Under the pieces are notes generated by a model. It saw only the letters and a list, made by a program, of their open reading frames with translations, was not told where the DNA came from and did no database searches. The position numbers and the translations under genes are program-made. DNA of 64,000 nucleotides from Zygnema cylindricum (taxonomy: Eukaryota; Streptophyta; Zygnematophyceae; Zygnematales; Zygnemataceae), in assembly GCA_037447655.1 (NCBI GenBank), contig JBBHKE010003127.1, forward strand, positions 1-64,000. The letters are read 5' to 3'. Position 1 is the first letter of the stretch. Each line of letters opens with the position of its first letter. Shown one piece after another: positions 11,290 to 21,268 of this stretch.

Positions 11290-12092
11290 CATTAGCCTCC
11301 ATTAGCGCACAGAGCATGCAGCTTCTAACTAGCCTCTAGGATAACATTTGCCCTTTGCACTTTCACATTGAATAAGTGCCGCCCTAGCACACAAATATTA
11401 TGACTATCCTCACAGTTGCGAGGGCCCGACTCCCCTAAGCCGAACGCAAAAATAATGGCTTAACTTGCACCCCTGAGTTGTATGTCTGACCAAAGATGGC
11501 CTGTTTATACAAAAGGTAGCCTGGAGAGAGGCGCCTCAAAAATAACTAAGTTCCTAAATCTCCTACTCACAGCTAACTACAACTAAACCTTGGACCAATA
11601 AGAAAACTATATACTTCATGAAGGTATACATGCTGGTTAACTTCTTGGACGGCCATTGTACGACATGGCCATCCAGGTGACGCCTATCATCTTAGGAGCC
11701 ATGGTTCCTCCTTCCATATTTTTCGACGTCTATTGATATGATGCCACGTGGCATCACCTGACGATGTCTTGCAAGACCATCAAATGTTCATTTCGGGTTG
11801 GCGGCTGCAATGACAACCGTCCGATCAAGGTATTTTATGCGGTTAGATTTGAATCCGTGTATGATGTCGTATTTTGACTATTTATAAGCGTCTCTTTGTC
11901 AGTTGGTTTAGTTAAATGAATTTGCCGCCACGTTACTATTTAAATAATAATCACATCACATGTATGCAATGATTCTTTTATGACTCGGCAGTTAAGGCGG
12001 ACGGTTATTTGACCAACGGTGAGTATATAACACTAGGATCAAATCCTAGTCAAATCACATAAGAAGCTAAATTGATTCCTTCCTCTATCTGT
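11290..12092 (-). mobile_element. R1: outer part of its 3' LTR (reverse Copia-A)
   Basis: Minus-strand LTR sequence sharing the GCCACGTGGCAT G-box, GTAC cluster, CCAAT box and the CTCTCTCCAGG leader block with the LTR at 61453-62100. It stops at 12092, where element E1 begins. The missing ~115 bp of the LTR start reappears at 24020-24134 on the other side of E1, with TCTGT at both junctions. The left (LTR end) boundary is imprecise because the terminal CA is degraded. Confidence 0.75.
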
Positions 12093-13187
12093 TGTAGAAA
12101 TTAATGGTTCGTTTAGTATTTTCTAGGTCTAAAATGAAATGTAGAAAAGAAGCCGAGGCAGTCTGCCTCTAACTCTTATCTTCAACTCCCACACTTGTCG
12201 CAGTCATTTAAGGTTGAAGAGGGAACTAGAGCCAAAGCTGTCTGTGCTGTCCAGAGAGAGACAAACAATTGTTGTTGGAAAGAGGTTATTAATAGTTCAC
12301 TTCTCTATTTTAGTTATACTTTAAAGAGAGAGAGAGTGATGATCAAAGGCACGCCATAGCTACCGCCATATTTAGAAAGTGGCAGATTTTGAAGTAGATG
12401 ATATTTTACCAAAATATTGCCTAAGTTCGGATTTAAACCTGAGTCTGTGGACCTCTACATAGTCGTACGTCTTAACCACTAAGGCGGTACGAAATAAAAC
12501 ACGTGACAGATTTCATAGATATATAAACATTAACGAACAGGCTAATTAACACCAAACTAACAAAAAGGGAACAATTCATGCACGTACGCGAATCTGAACC
12601 GTGTAAAATATGTTTTGATCAGACTGCCAGCATTGTAGCCGCCACCCAAAGTGAGCTTTTGGCGGCATTCGTAGATAGCGCCACGGAGTGCCACGTGGGG
12701 CCGCATTATTTGATACCGGAGAAGATGGGAGGAGGAACCATCGCTCCCAAATTGAGAGGTGTTACCTTGTAGACTATATCGTACAATTGACGTAAAATAA
12801 GTACATCGCCCATTGTACCTTCTTGTACTATATAGTGATCCTATTGGACTAGGGGTTAGTAGTAGGTAGTCGTGAGTAGGCAGACTAAGACTTAGTGATA
12901 TTGAGGTACCTCTCTTCAAGAGAGCTTGTAAATATAAAGGTCATTTTTGACCAACCATAACTTACTGCTCAGGGGAGTAAATACAAAGATTCTTTTTGCT
13001 ATAGACTCAAGAGAAACTTTTTGCTATAGACTCAAGGGAGTCTTGCCTTCACAAGGGTGAAGGTGGTCAGAATTTTTGTCTGTCAGGGTGACAATTATTC
13101 TTGCTGAAACACAAAGGGGTCATGGTTATCCTAGAGGCTTCGTGTGAGCTGCCTACTCTGAGGACCTATGGAGGTCTCACAGTTGCA
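12093..13187 (+). repeat. E1 5' LTR (1095 bp)
   Basis: Starts TGTAGAAATTAATGG and ends CACAGTTGCA; the partner LTR is at 22946-24019. It holds CCACGTGG (G-box), GTAC motifs, a TATAAAGG-type box and GGTCATTTTTGACC (about 12939-12952). Three leader hairpins follow: 12967-12978, 13029-13042 (GACTC/GAGTC) and 13046-13063 (CCTTCAC/GTGAAGG). The block ATTCTTTTTGCTATAGACTC is partly duplicated just before the second hairpin. A minus-strand tRNA-like module lies at 12428-12492. Confidence 0.92.
12428..12492 (-). promoter_or_regulatory. Antisense tRNA-like A/B box module in E1 5' LTR
   Basis: On the minus strand CCTTAGTGGTTAAG (A-box-like, 12471-12484) precedes AGGTTTAAATCCG (B-box-like, 12429-12441). 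The same arrangement recurs in the other Copia-A LTRs. No full cloverleaf is preserved. Confidence 0.5.
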
Positions 13188-13571
13188 GGTTATGGGCCCA
13201 CCCTCTAGGTTACCCATCTTCAATGGAACTGGCTTCATATATTGGGAAAGTATGATTAGTGGAGCTCAATTTGAGAAAAGGTTTTGGGGAATAGTGAGTG
13301 GACGGGTGAGGCGTCCATCCAGTCTTCGGATCCCTCCAGGGTTTACTGAAAGCAAATTCACCAGAGATGCAGATCCATCTCCAACGGAGGAGACAAAGGA
13401 AGGGGAGGTGGTGGACAAAGGAAAGGAGAAGGAGACGGTCACACCAATAGCAACCGGTTTGGCATTCGTGTCACCTATTGCGAGGAACGAGGAGAATGAT
13501 ACCGTTACCTGGGACTACAACAATATGGCGGCAAAGTACTTCATCCTCCGCCATCTTACTTAAGGGCTTGC
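13168..13571 (+). pseudogene. E1 gag, N-terminal part
   Basis: The frame starts at an ATG 20 bases before the LTR end (MEVSQLQVMGPP), then LPIFNGTGFIYWESM and FWGIVSG, the conserved opening of this family's gag. An acidic linker with KGKEKE follows, then WDYNNMAAKYFILRHLT, all in one frame to a stop at 13561. A solo LTR at 13572 interrupts the gene, which resumes at 14763. Gag forms the virus-like particle and binds the RNA. Confidence 0.85.
13188..13202 (+). promoter_or_regulatory. E1 primer-binding site for half-tRNA(iMet)
   Basis: GGTTATGGGCCCACC starts immediately after the LTR's terminal CA and is complementary to the anticodon arm, not the 3' end, of plant initiator tRNA. This is the Drosophila copia/Ty5 style of priming. 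The same bases encode gag residues VMGPP. Confidence 0.85.
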
Positions 13572-14762
13572 TGTTGAAATTTAACTATTTTCTAGGTCTA
13601 GAGATTGTAAAATAATAGACAAAAGAGGAGACAGTGACAGCTTGCCTCTAACTCTTCACTTAAGTCCCCACACTTGTCGCAGTCACTGAAGACTTGAGAC
13701 GGAGTTGGATCCATGGCTGCCTAGGCTGTCTTAAGAGGACAGGAAGGCAAATCTTGATAGAGTTACCTATAATGTTTGACGGTCCCAAGATTTGAACCAG
13801 AAACGTGCCGTCCGTCAGATTAGCCATTAGCCTTAACCTATAAGTCTAAGATTAGTGGTAGGATATGACAGGTTTGATAAATATTTATTTTGTTACACGT
13901 AGAATAGACCATTTAACGGGATATAGATACGTAATGCATTGATACAGTTTTGAATAGTACAATGTACGGTTTTAATATATTATATGAAACACATACCACG
14001 CATTTGTTTCGAACGCGAAACAAATAGGGCGCGTATATTTTCAACGGCTATAGTTGTATCCGATTTTGATCGGACGGCCAGGATATGCGCCGCGATCACG
14101 GAATATGTACTTTTGGCGTTTTACTGTCATCGCCACGTCATGTGACACGTGGCACGATAACGTTGGATTGTGGCAACTAGGGAGATTACGGGAACAAATC
14201 CGGATATGACATATGTCACAATTTTGGCCATATCGTACGATGGCCGTACAGAAAGTACACCAGCACATGTACTTTTCTGTACAACACAGTAATTTGATTG
14301 GTGCCGTACGTCAGTAGATAGAGTTTTAGAGAGAGATAGGACTTAGAAAATTTAGTAGGTAGCAGCCTCTCTCCGAGAGAGCTCTTGTACAAAAGGTCAT
14401 CTTTGACCATTCATAACTATCAATTTACTTGACCACTTTCAGTGATTCTTTTTGCTGCACACTAAAGGGAGTCCAGGCTACACAGAGGTGCAGTCGGTCA
14501 GAGTTTTTGCCTGCCAGGGTGGCTGCATTTCTAAAGGAAAGTCAAAGTGGGTGAATGTGTCCAAAACTCATATTATAACTTGGCCTTATGTCGTGGAACT
14601 TAGCACACAGAAAGTCTTATTTCACATGGGTGAAGCTATAATGGGTTTCTAATTGTCAAGGGGTTAGTCATTTGGGTTTATATCATCGTGGAGTTGGCAC
14701 TATCTAGATTAACTTCTTTTGGATCTGCGATTTCTGTGGGCAATGGAGCACACAAAGTTTCA
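13572..14762 (+). mobile_element. Solo Copia-A LTR nested in E1 gag (1191 bp)
   Basis: Starts TGTTGAAATTTAAC and ends CACAAAGTTTCA, flanked by CTTGC (13567-13571) and CTTCC (14763-14767), a five-base duplication with one mismatch. Gag reading resumes directly after it. It has an antisense tRNA-like module (B-box complement AAGATTTGAACC at 13787-13798), a cluster of GTAC motifs (14230-14310) and the palindrome GGTCATCTTTGACC (~14394-14407). Confidence 0.9.
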
Positions 14763-15751
14763 CTTCCATCTCCTCATTTGCAGGTAGAGAGGGCATCCAA
14801 CCTTTAGGTGGCTCTCATAGAAATGTACCGAAATGGTACGATTCAGCAACATCAGTTGGCTGATCAAAAAATTAACGCATATGTATACAAGAAGGGTAAG
14901 ATGTTCGATTTTTGTAATGAGCTCGCAACACTTTTCATGGAACTAGAGAGTGCTGGACAGGTTGAAACTGAAAAGATGAAGGTTAACTGCTTGCTCATGA
15001 AGTTACCAGATGAGTTCGAGAACATAGTTTACCCTGAGCAGGACTTACCGGACTCAAGGTGGATATAGAATTCACTGGTAGGGATATTTCTCGTTCGGGA
15101 GAATACGATTGAGATCTGAAGGGAAGAAAGAATGGGCAAGCCTAGGCAGCTGGGACCGATTGGAGGAACAATGACTCCAAGAAACTGGTTGAAAATAATG
15201 GAGGTGGGGGGCAAAAAAATCAGACCGACGAGTTCGGACCAAGGGCTCCGAAGGGTTTGTGCCACTTTTGGAAAAAACTAGGGCACTATATGGCGGAGTG
15301 CACTAAGTTACCTAAGCTGCGGTTAAAGGAGGGGCAGACAAGTAGACCCCCGAGAGGAAAGAAAAGGCCCTTGTGACACAGGTTCATGAGGCGGAATCCG
15401 AGGACAAGGACAATGAGCTGCTATTGGATGAGGAGTCGGAAGCGAAAAACGAGGTCGAAATTCCACGAAAGTAGAAATGTGCTTTCGGTGGATTAAAAGA
15501 TGAAGCAGGCTGGATTGTAGATTCAGATGCCTCTATGCACATGTGTAAGGATAAACATGTGTTCACTAAGATAAGAAAGATTCCCACCGTAGAGATAGAG
15601 TATAGAGATGGGAGGATATTCACTGCTACTGTTGTAGGATCGGTAGATCTGAAAGTGTTAGTAGAAGTAAAGACATATTTAGTTACATTCTCCGATGTAT
15701 TGTTTATTCCAGATCTGAACAAAAACCTCATCTCTATGTCTGTATTAGATG
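14763..15751 (+). pseudogene. E1 gag C-terminal part and protease
   Basis: Continues E1 gag: MYRNGTIQQHQLADQKINAY and GKMFDFCNELATLFMELESA (14822-14965), then a stop near 15067. The CCHC knuckle at ~15261-15302 reads CHFWKKLGHYMAEC, so the second Cys has become Trp. The protease follows with WIVDSDASMHM (~15513-15545), where the catalytic DSG has become DSD, then SDVLFIPDLNKNLISMSVLD. The frame is cut at 15751 by element E3 and resumes at 19886. The protease would process the polyprotein; here it is inactive. Confidence 0.85.
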
Positions 15752-16827
15752 TGTTAAAATGTGAGTATTTTATAGGCCCGTCTTTGTCTATGTTGAAAAA
15801 AAGTAATTAATATTCACTTCCTAATTTAGAATCTAGAGTGAAAATAGAGAGAGAGAGAGTCACCATGGCTTCCGCCATAGTCAAAAAAAAATAGACAGAG
15901 AGATTGATGGATCACCAAAAGTTGCCCTAAATAGGATTTGAACATGGGTCTACAAGTTACTTAATGGACGTTCGCCTTAACCATTAAGGCGTTAACAAAA
16001 CGATACACGTTTGTGGTTTGACAATTAATTAAAGTGTCACGCAAACGTCACTTTCACTTAAACGTACCAAAATTGACGAAATGGCATCTATAGTCAAACG
16101 GCGCTCGCGGACGCGAATCTAACCGTGTAAAATACATGATCGGACGGACAACGTCGCCCCCACCAAACCCGAATGAATCTTTGGCAGATTTCGGACATAG
16201 TGGTGCGCTGTGCCATGTGGCGCCACATCATTGGGCGCTGGAAAGGATGGGAGGAGGAACGATGGCTCCTATGTTGACAAGTGTCAACCAGAAGGCCATG
16301 TTGTACAATGGTCGTACAAGAAGTACAATCGGCTTTGTACCTTCTAGTACTATACACTCTTTTGATTGGCCGAGGGTAGAGTAGTAGGTAGTTGTGAGTA
16401 GGAGTTAAGGAACTTAGCGTATCTGAGGCTCCTCTCTCCAGGTGACCTTTTATATTTATATGCCATCTTCGGCTAGCCATAACTAACTGCTCAAGGGAGC
16501 AAATTCAGTGATTCTTTTTGCTGCGAACTCAAGGGAGTCTAAGCTACACAGGGTGTAGTAGGTCAGAGTTTTTACTTGCCAGTGTGGCGGCATTTCTAAG
16601 GGAAAATCAAAGTGGGGAATGTTGTCCAAAATAAATGTTCAAGCTTTGCATTCTGTGGTGAAACTGAGCACACAAAAAGTCTTCTTTCACAGGGGTGAAG
16701 CTGTATACGAGTTTTAGCTGTCAAGGTGTCAGTCATTTGGGTTTGTATCAACTTAGAGTCGGCACTATCTAGATAAGCTTCTTTAGGTTTGCGATTTCTG
16801 TGGGGAAATGGAACCCATAGAATTTCA
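15752..16827 (+). repeat. E3 5' LTR (1076 bp)
   Basis: TGTTAAAATGTGAG ... ATAGAATTTCA. It contains an antisense tRNA-like module (B complement GGATTTGAACA at 15934-15944; A complement GCCTTAACCATTAAGGC at 15974-15990) and GTAC motifs around 16314-16350. Leader hairpins are at 16488-16501, 16527-16538 and 16544-16558 (CTACAC/GTGTAG). Confidence 0.92.
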
Positions 16828-17830
16828 GGTTATGGGCCCACCATCTAGGGTGCTTATGTTTAATGGAACAGAATTCACTTACTGGGAATTTACAATGGAG
16901 GGGTTGCTTTTCGAAAAGCACTTATGAGGAATTGTTTCGGGACAAGTGAGATGTCCGCCACCAGGCATCGGTGGAACTCACTATGGAGATTCAACTAGGG
17001 CTTCCCAGAAAACCAAATGGAGTTCAGATGGAACAGAAGGTGAAAGGGAAATTATTGCCATGGAAGAGGGAAAAAGAAAGAAGGGTAAAGGAACGCCTGT
17101 GGTGAGGGGAGCTATGCTCTCTCCTACACTTCCACTTGTAGGGGTTATAACTAAACCAAAAACTGAAGAAAATGACTGTAAAATTTGGGAGTACAAAAAC
17201 ACTGTAGCAAAATATATCATACTTAGAAACGTGTGTAAACCCATAGCTATCACTCTTATAAACCTAACTAAGTCTTCAGAAATCTGGGAAACACTAATTC
17301 AGATTTATAAGAGTGAGACTATACAGAGGCAGCAGTTAGTAAAACAATAAATAGAGGCCTATGTTTATAAAGGCGGTAGCATGTTAGAGTTTTGCAATGA
17401 TATTGCTGCATTATATGTTGAGCTTGCTAGTGCAAGATATGTAGAAGCTGAGTTGAGAAAGATTAACACACTAATCACGAAACTCCTAGATGAGTACCAA
17501 AATATCATTATCTGTATACAGGAAATGGACTACTCCTCATGGACTTGGAGCATTACCATGGGGATGATTCTTGTGAGGGAAAGCACTTTGGAGCTTCGTA
17601 GGGGAAGTGACAGGGTGAATGCATTGACAGATGGTGGTGAGTGGCGGAAGCGTGATGAGAGGAGTGATGGTGACTGGCGGAAGCGTGATGAGAGGAAGAA
17701 AGATAAAAATAAGCCATATCGAAACTTCCGTGGAAAGAGAGGAAGAGGAAAAAAAAGGGAGCTTTGAAAGGAGGGGTTTGCTTCTTTTGTAGGGAACCGG
17801 GTCACTATATGGCGGAATGCCCTTGTTTGG
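16808..17830 (+). pseudogene. E3 gag
   Basis: The frame opens with MEPIEFQVMGPPSR (start at 16808, inside the LTR end), then MFNGTEFTYWEF and GIVSGQVR. It runs to 17767 in one frame with two stops, a TGA near 16926 and a TAA at 17348-17350. An Arg/Lys-rich stretch has a direct repeat of GDWRKRDER. The CCHC knuckle CFFCREPGHYMAEC (~17780-17820) is in another frame, shifted at an A8 run (17749-17756). In F2 and E1 the knuckle is in line with gag, so this is more likely an indel than a programmed shift. Confidence 0.8.
16828..16842 (+). promoter_or_regulatory. E3 primer-binding site for half-tRNA(iMet)
   Basis: GGTTATGGGCCCACC lies directly after the LTR and is identical to the sites in E1 and F2. 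Confidence 0.85.
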
Positions 17831-18563
17831 AAAAATTAGAAGTTGGAATGTGAATGAGGAGGAAGAAGGGGAAGAGGAGAAACATGATGAAGATATTTTG
17901 GAGCTTCTCCAAATCGGTAGTATGGGGAAGAGAGAAAAGCACACAGAAATTCCACGAAGGCAACAGTGTGCTTTTGGAGGTATAAGAGAGGTCAAAAGAA
18001 AGGAGGTACTTGAAAAAGGTAAAAATAATAAGGATATTATCATAGGTGTTTTGGTGACAGAAAAATGGTTGAAAGAGGAGACTTCAACGGATTCTATCGA
18101 AAGGGGAGAAGTAAATCTAGAGGGGGCTCCAAAGGATAGGGGAGAAAAGGAATATTTAATGAAAGGTTTAGGGGAGGAGAAATATTTTTTGGGAATCAAA
18201 ATAGAAATTGATAGTGGAAAGAAATCCATGGGAGAGAGTGAGGGAAGTTCAAAAAATAGGGTAAGTATCATGTACAAATATATGAGTACGAAAGATTTAG
18301 ATTTTATGAGGAACTTAGTGGGGACTCGTGATTTTAAGATAAATTTGGAGAGTAATGGATTTGACATCACTAATGGGAGTGATGCCATTTATCAAGGTGT
18401 GCCTGTAAAAGGGTTAGCATCTGGGTGTGTGTTGCAGGTTGGGGATGGGGCTTGCTATTTGAAATGCAAGTGGGAATCTCGATTTTGCTCGGATGAGAGA
18501 AACAAGGTGGATAAAATCATTGCTCCAAAAGCCCGGATTTATGAAAAATGGCATGCAAAATAA
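17817..18563 (+). CDS. E3 chimeric open frame: gag tail joined to RT-end and RNase H scraps
   Basis: A 248-codon open frame without stops. Residues ~12-50 are the acidic end of gag, finishing EIPRRQQCAFGGI, which normally precedes the protease. It then passes through a Lys/Glu-rich stretch to GEEKYFLGIKIEID, resembling the GEARYILGIQVE block at the end of RT, and to FMRNLVGTRDFKINLESNG and ASGCVLQVGDGACYLK, resembling the start of RNase H. The catalytic YVDD and most of RNase H are missing. The open frame spans deletion joins; whether it is translated is unknown. Confidence 0.6.
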   Translation: MPLFGKIRSWNVNEEEEGEEEKHDEDILELLQIGSMGKREKHTEIPRRQQCAFGGIREVKRKEVLEKGKNNKDIIIGVLVTEKWLKEETSTDSIERGEVNLEGAPKDRGEKEYLMKGLGEEKYFLGIKIEIDSGKKSMGESEGSSKNRVSIMYKYMSTKDLDFMRNLVGTRDFKINLESNGFDITNGSDAIYQGVPVKGLASGCVLQVGDGACYLKCKWESRFCSDERNKVDKIIAPKARIYEKWHAK

Positions 18564-18653
18564 AATGTGTGATGCATTTATTATTTCAGTTCATCTAATA
18601 CACAGTTTCAAATACGGGGGTATTCACTTAAAGTTTTATAAGGGGAAGAAAAA

Positions 18654-18755
<102 letters not shown>

Positions 18756-18810
18756 GTGTTTTGTTATTAAGAGTGAGTTGAAAGAGAAGTAGACTAGAAA
18801 ATAAGGGGAG

Positions 18811-19885
18811 TGTTAAAATGTGTGTATTTTATAGGTATGTATTTGTCTATGTTGAAAAAAAGTAATTAATATTCACTTCTTAATTCAGAATCTAGAGTGA
18901 AGAGAGAGAGAGAGAGAGAGTCACCATGGATGCCGCCATAGTCGAAAGAAACACACAGACAGATTGAAAGATCACCAAAAGTTGCCCTAAATAGGATTTG
19001 AACATGGGTCTACGGATTTTTTAATAGACGTTCGCCTTAACCATTAAGGCGTTAACAAAACGATACACGTTTGTGGTTCGGCAATTAATTAAAGTGTCAC
19101 GCAAATGTCACTTTCACTTAAACATACCAAAATTGACGAACAACATCTATAGTCAAACGGCGCTCGCGGACGCGAATCTAACCGTGTAAAATACATGATC
19201 TGACGGACGACGTCGCCCCCGCCAAACCCGAATGCATCTTTGGCGGCTTTTGGACATACCGGTGCGCTGTGCCACATGGCGCCACATCATTGGACGCCGG
19301 AAAGGATGGGAGGAGGAACGATGGCTCCTATGTTGACAAGTGTCAACCAAAAGGCCATGTTGTACAATGGTCGTACAAGAAGTACAATCGGCACTGTACC
19401 TTCTTGTACTGTACACTCTTTTGATTGGCCGAGGATAGAGTAGTAGGTAGTTGTGAGTAGGAGTTAAGGAACTTAGCGTATTTGAGGCTCTTCTCTCCAA
19501 GTGACCTTTTGTATTTATATGCCATCTTTGGCCAGCCATAACTAACTTATCAGGGGAGCAAATTCAGTGATTCTTTTTGCTGCGAACTCAAGGGAGTTTA
19601 AGCTACACAAGGGTGTACTAGGTCAGAATTTTTTCTTACCAAGGTGGCGGCATTTCTAAGGGAAATTCAAAGTGGGGAATGTTGTCTAAAACACATGTTC
19701 AAGCTTTGCATTCTGCGGTGAGACTGAGCACACAGAAAGTCATCTTTCACAGGGTGAAGCTGTATAGATTTTTGACTGTCAAGGTGTCAGTCATTTGGGT
19801 TTGTATCAACTTGGAGTCGGCACTATCTAAATAAGCTTCTTTAGGTCTGGGATTTCTGTGTGGAAATGGAACCCATAGAATTTCA
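18811..19885 (+). repeat. E3 3' LTR (1075 bp)
   Basis: TGTTAAAATGTGTG ... ATAGAATTTCA, near-identical to 15752-16827. The antisense tRNA-like module is at 18994-19050. E1's coding sequence resumes immediately after it with GATGATAAGGG. Confidence 0.92.
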
Positions 19886-20267
19886 GATGATAAGGGTTTT
19901 GATACTAGCACTAGGAAAGGAGTCTTTATTGCTAGTTTTGAGGAAGAAGTTTATTTCACTGCTGAAAAAGGTGGCCAAAGGGATGTTTAGGCTGATTTTA
20001 AGCAATGAAAAGAATAAACTTTATTTTGCTGGTGTTCATGATATAATGTTGTGGCATAAAAGGCTTGGGCATGTGAATCTAGATAAGTTAAGAGAGATGA
20101 AAAAGATGGGAGTAGTGGAAGGGATTCAGTTCGGCGAGAGTAAGAATCTAAGTGATTGTAGTGGATGTGCTCAAAGTAAAGCACACAGGTTACCCTTCCC
20201 AAAAAAAACCACCTATCATAGAGTAAAGATTCTAGATTTAGTACACACGGATATTTGGGGACCGGCC
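19886..20267 (+). pseudogene. E1 pre-integrase zinc region and start of integrase
   Basis: Resumes E1 polyprotein after E3: MFRLILSNEKNKLYF, MLWHKRLGHVNLDKLREMKK and CSGCAQSKAHRLPFP form the HHCC zinc-binding region, ending LDLVHTDIWGPA, which contains the first catalytic Asp of integrase. The reading frame is interrupted at 20268 by a solo LTR and continues at 21269. Confidence 0.85.
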
Positions 20268-21268
20268 TGTTGAAATTACTAGATTTATAGGGTATTTTCT
20301 AGGTCTAAATAGACTAGTAAAATAAGAAAAAGAAAATGGCGGACAGCCTGCCTCCACCTCCTCTCTCTAGCCACTATACTTGTTGTAGTTATTGAAGGAT
20401 AAAGAGTCTGGTTGAGCCATGGCTGCCTTAGTTCAACAGGCAGGACAAAAGAGTGACTTATGTCACTCACATCAAAAGGTTGAGTCCGGCAAGACTCGAA
20501 CCTCCAACCGGTAGAGTACGGCGTAGCCGTTAGCTCTACCCAGTCTGTCGTAGAAGTCCGATAGATTACATGGGGTGTGATATATATTTAAACATGTACA
20601 TGTTCTTGAAACTGATTAAGTGAAATATGAACAAAGGAACATAAAACTAGTTGAAGTTTGAGTGCGGACGCCATTTCGCACGAAACAAATGAATCGGATA
20701 TTTGTTTCGACGGCCGACATTTATTGTCGAATTTAATCTGATGACGTCTATCAATGTCGAGATCGCGAAATGGTCACTTTTGGCGTTTATGGACGTGGCA
20801 TGACTTGGCGCCAAGTGGAGGGATAAGATTTGGTCGCAAGAATTCCGGGGAGCATACGGACGAGTGGAATGGTGACACGCGTCCACTCAGTGGCCTTATC
20901 GTACACAGGCTGTACAAAAAGTACATCGGCTGTAGTACATTTTTGTACTTTACAGTTGTGTGATTGGTTCGTACTTCAATAGATACGGGTTGTGAGAGGG
21001 GTTTAGGACTTAGGAAATTTGGTAGGTAGACACCTCTCTCTTAGAGAGCTTTGTATAAAATTGGCATTTTTTGCCGGCTCATAACTTATCGGATGGTTGG
21101 TCGTTTTCAATGATTCTTTTTGCTATAGACTCAAAAGAGTCCACGTTGCACAAAAGTGTAGTCAAACTTTCATTTTGTCTTCTTGGAAACAGTTGTTGTG
21201 GCTTGAAGTGGGTTAGTTAAAAACTATCTAAAGGCTTCCTAAATACTGTAGTCCAATGGAGAATTGCA
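20268..21268 (+). mobile_element. Solo Copia-A LTR nested in E1 integrase (1001 bp)
   Basis: Starts TGTTGAAATTACTAG and ends GGAGAATTGCA, flanked by CGGCC (20263-20267) and CGACC (21269-21273). It is the same subfamily as R2's LTRs. The antisense tRNA-like module is the best B-box match here: the complement of GGTTCGAGTCTT at 20491-20502, with the A-box complement at 20523-20540. TATAAAA is at 21054-21060; the leader hairpin is GACTC(AAAA)GAGTC. Confidence 0.9.

Noticed and set aside
17749-17756. Programmed -1 frameshift at the A8 run in E3 gag
   Set aside because: Other copies have the knuckle in frame with gag, and this copy has other disabling changes; a simple indel is likelier.
17530-18388. 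Long reverse open frame (17537-18388, 283 codons) as a gene
   Set aside because: Shadow of E3's purine-rich gag/chimeric frame on the opposite strand; Ser/Pro/Phe-rich with no domain.
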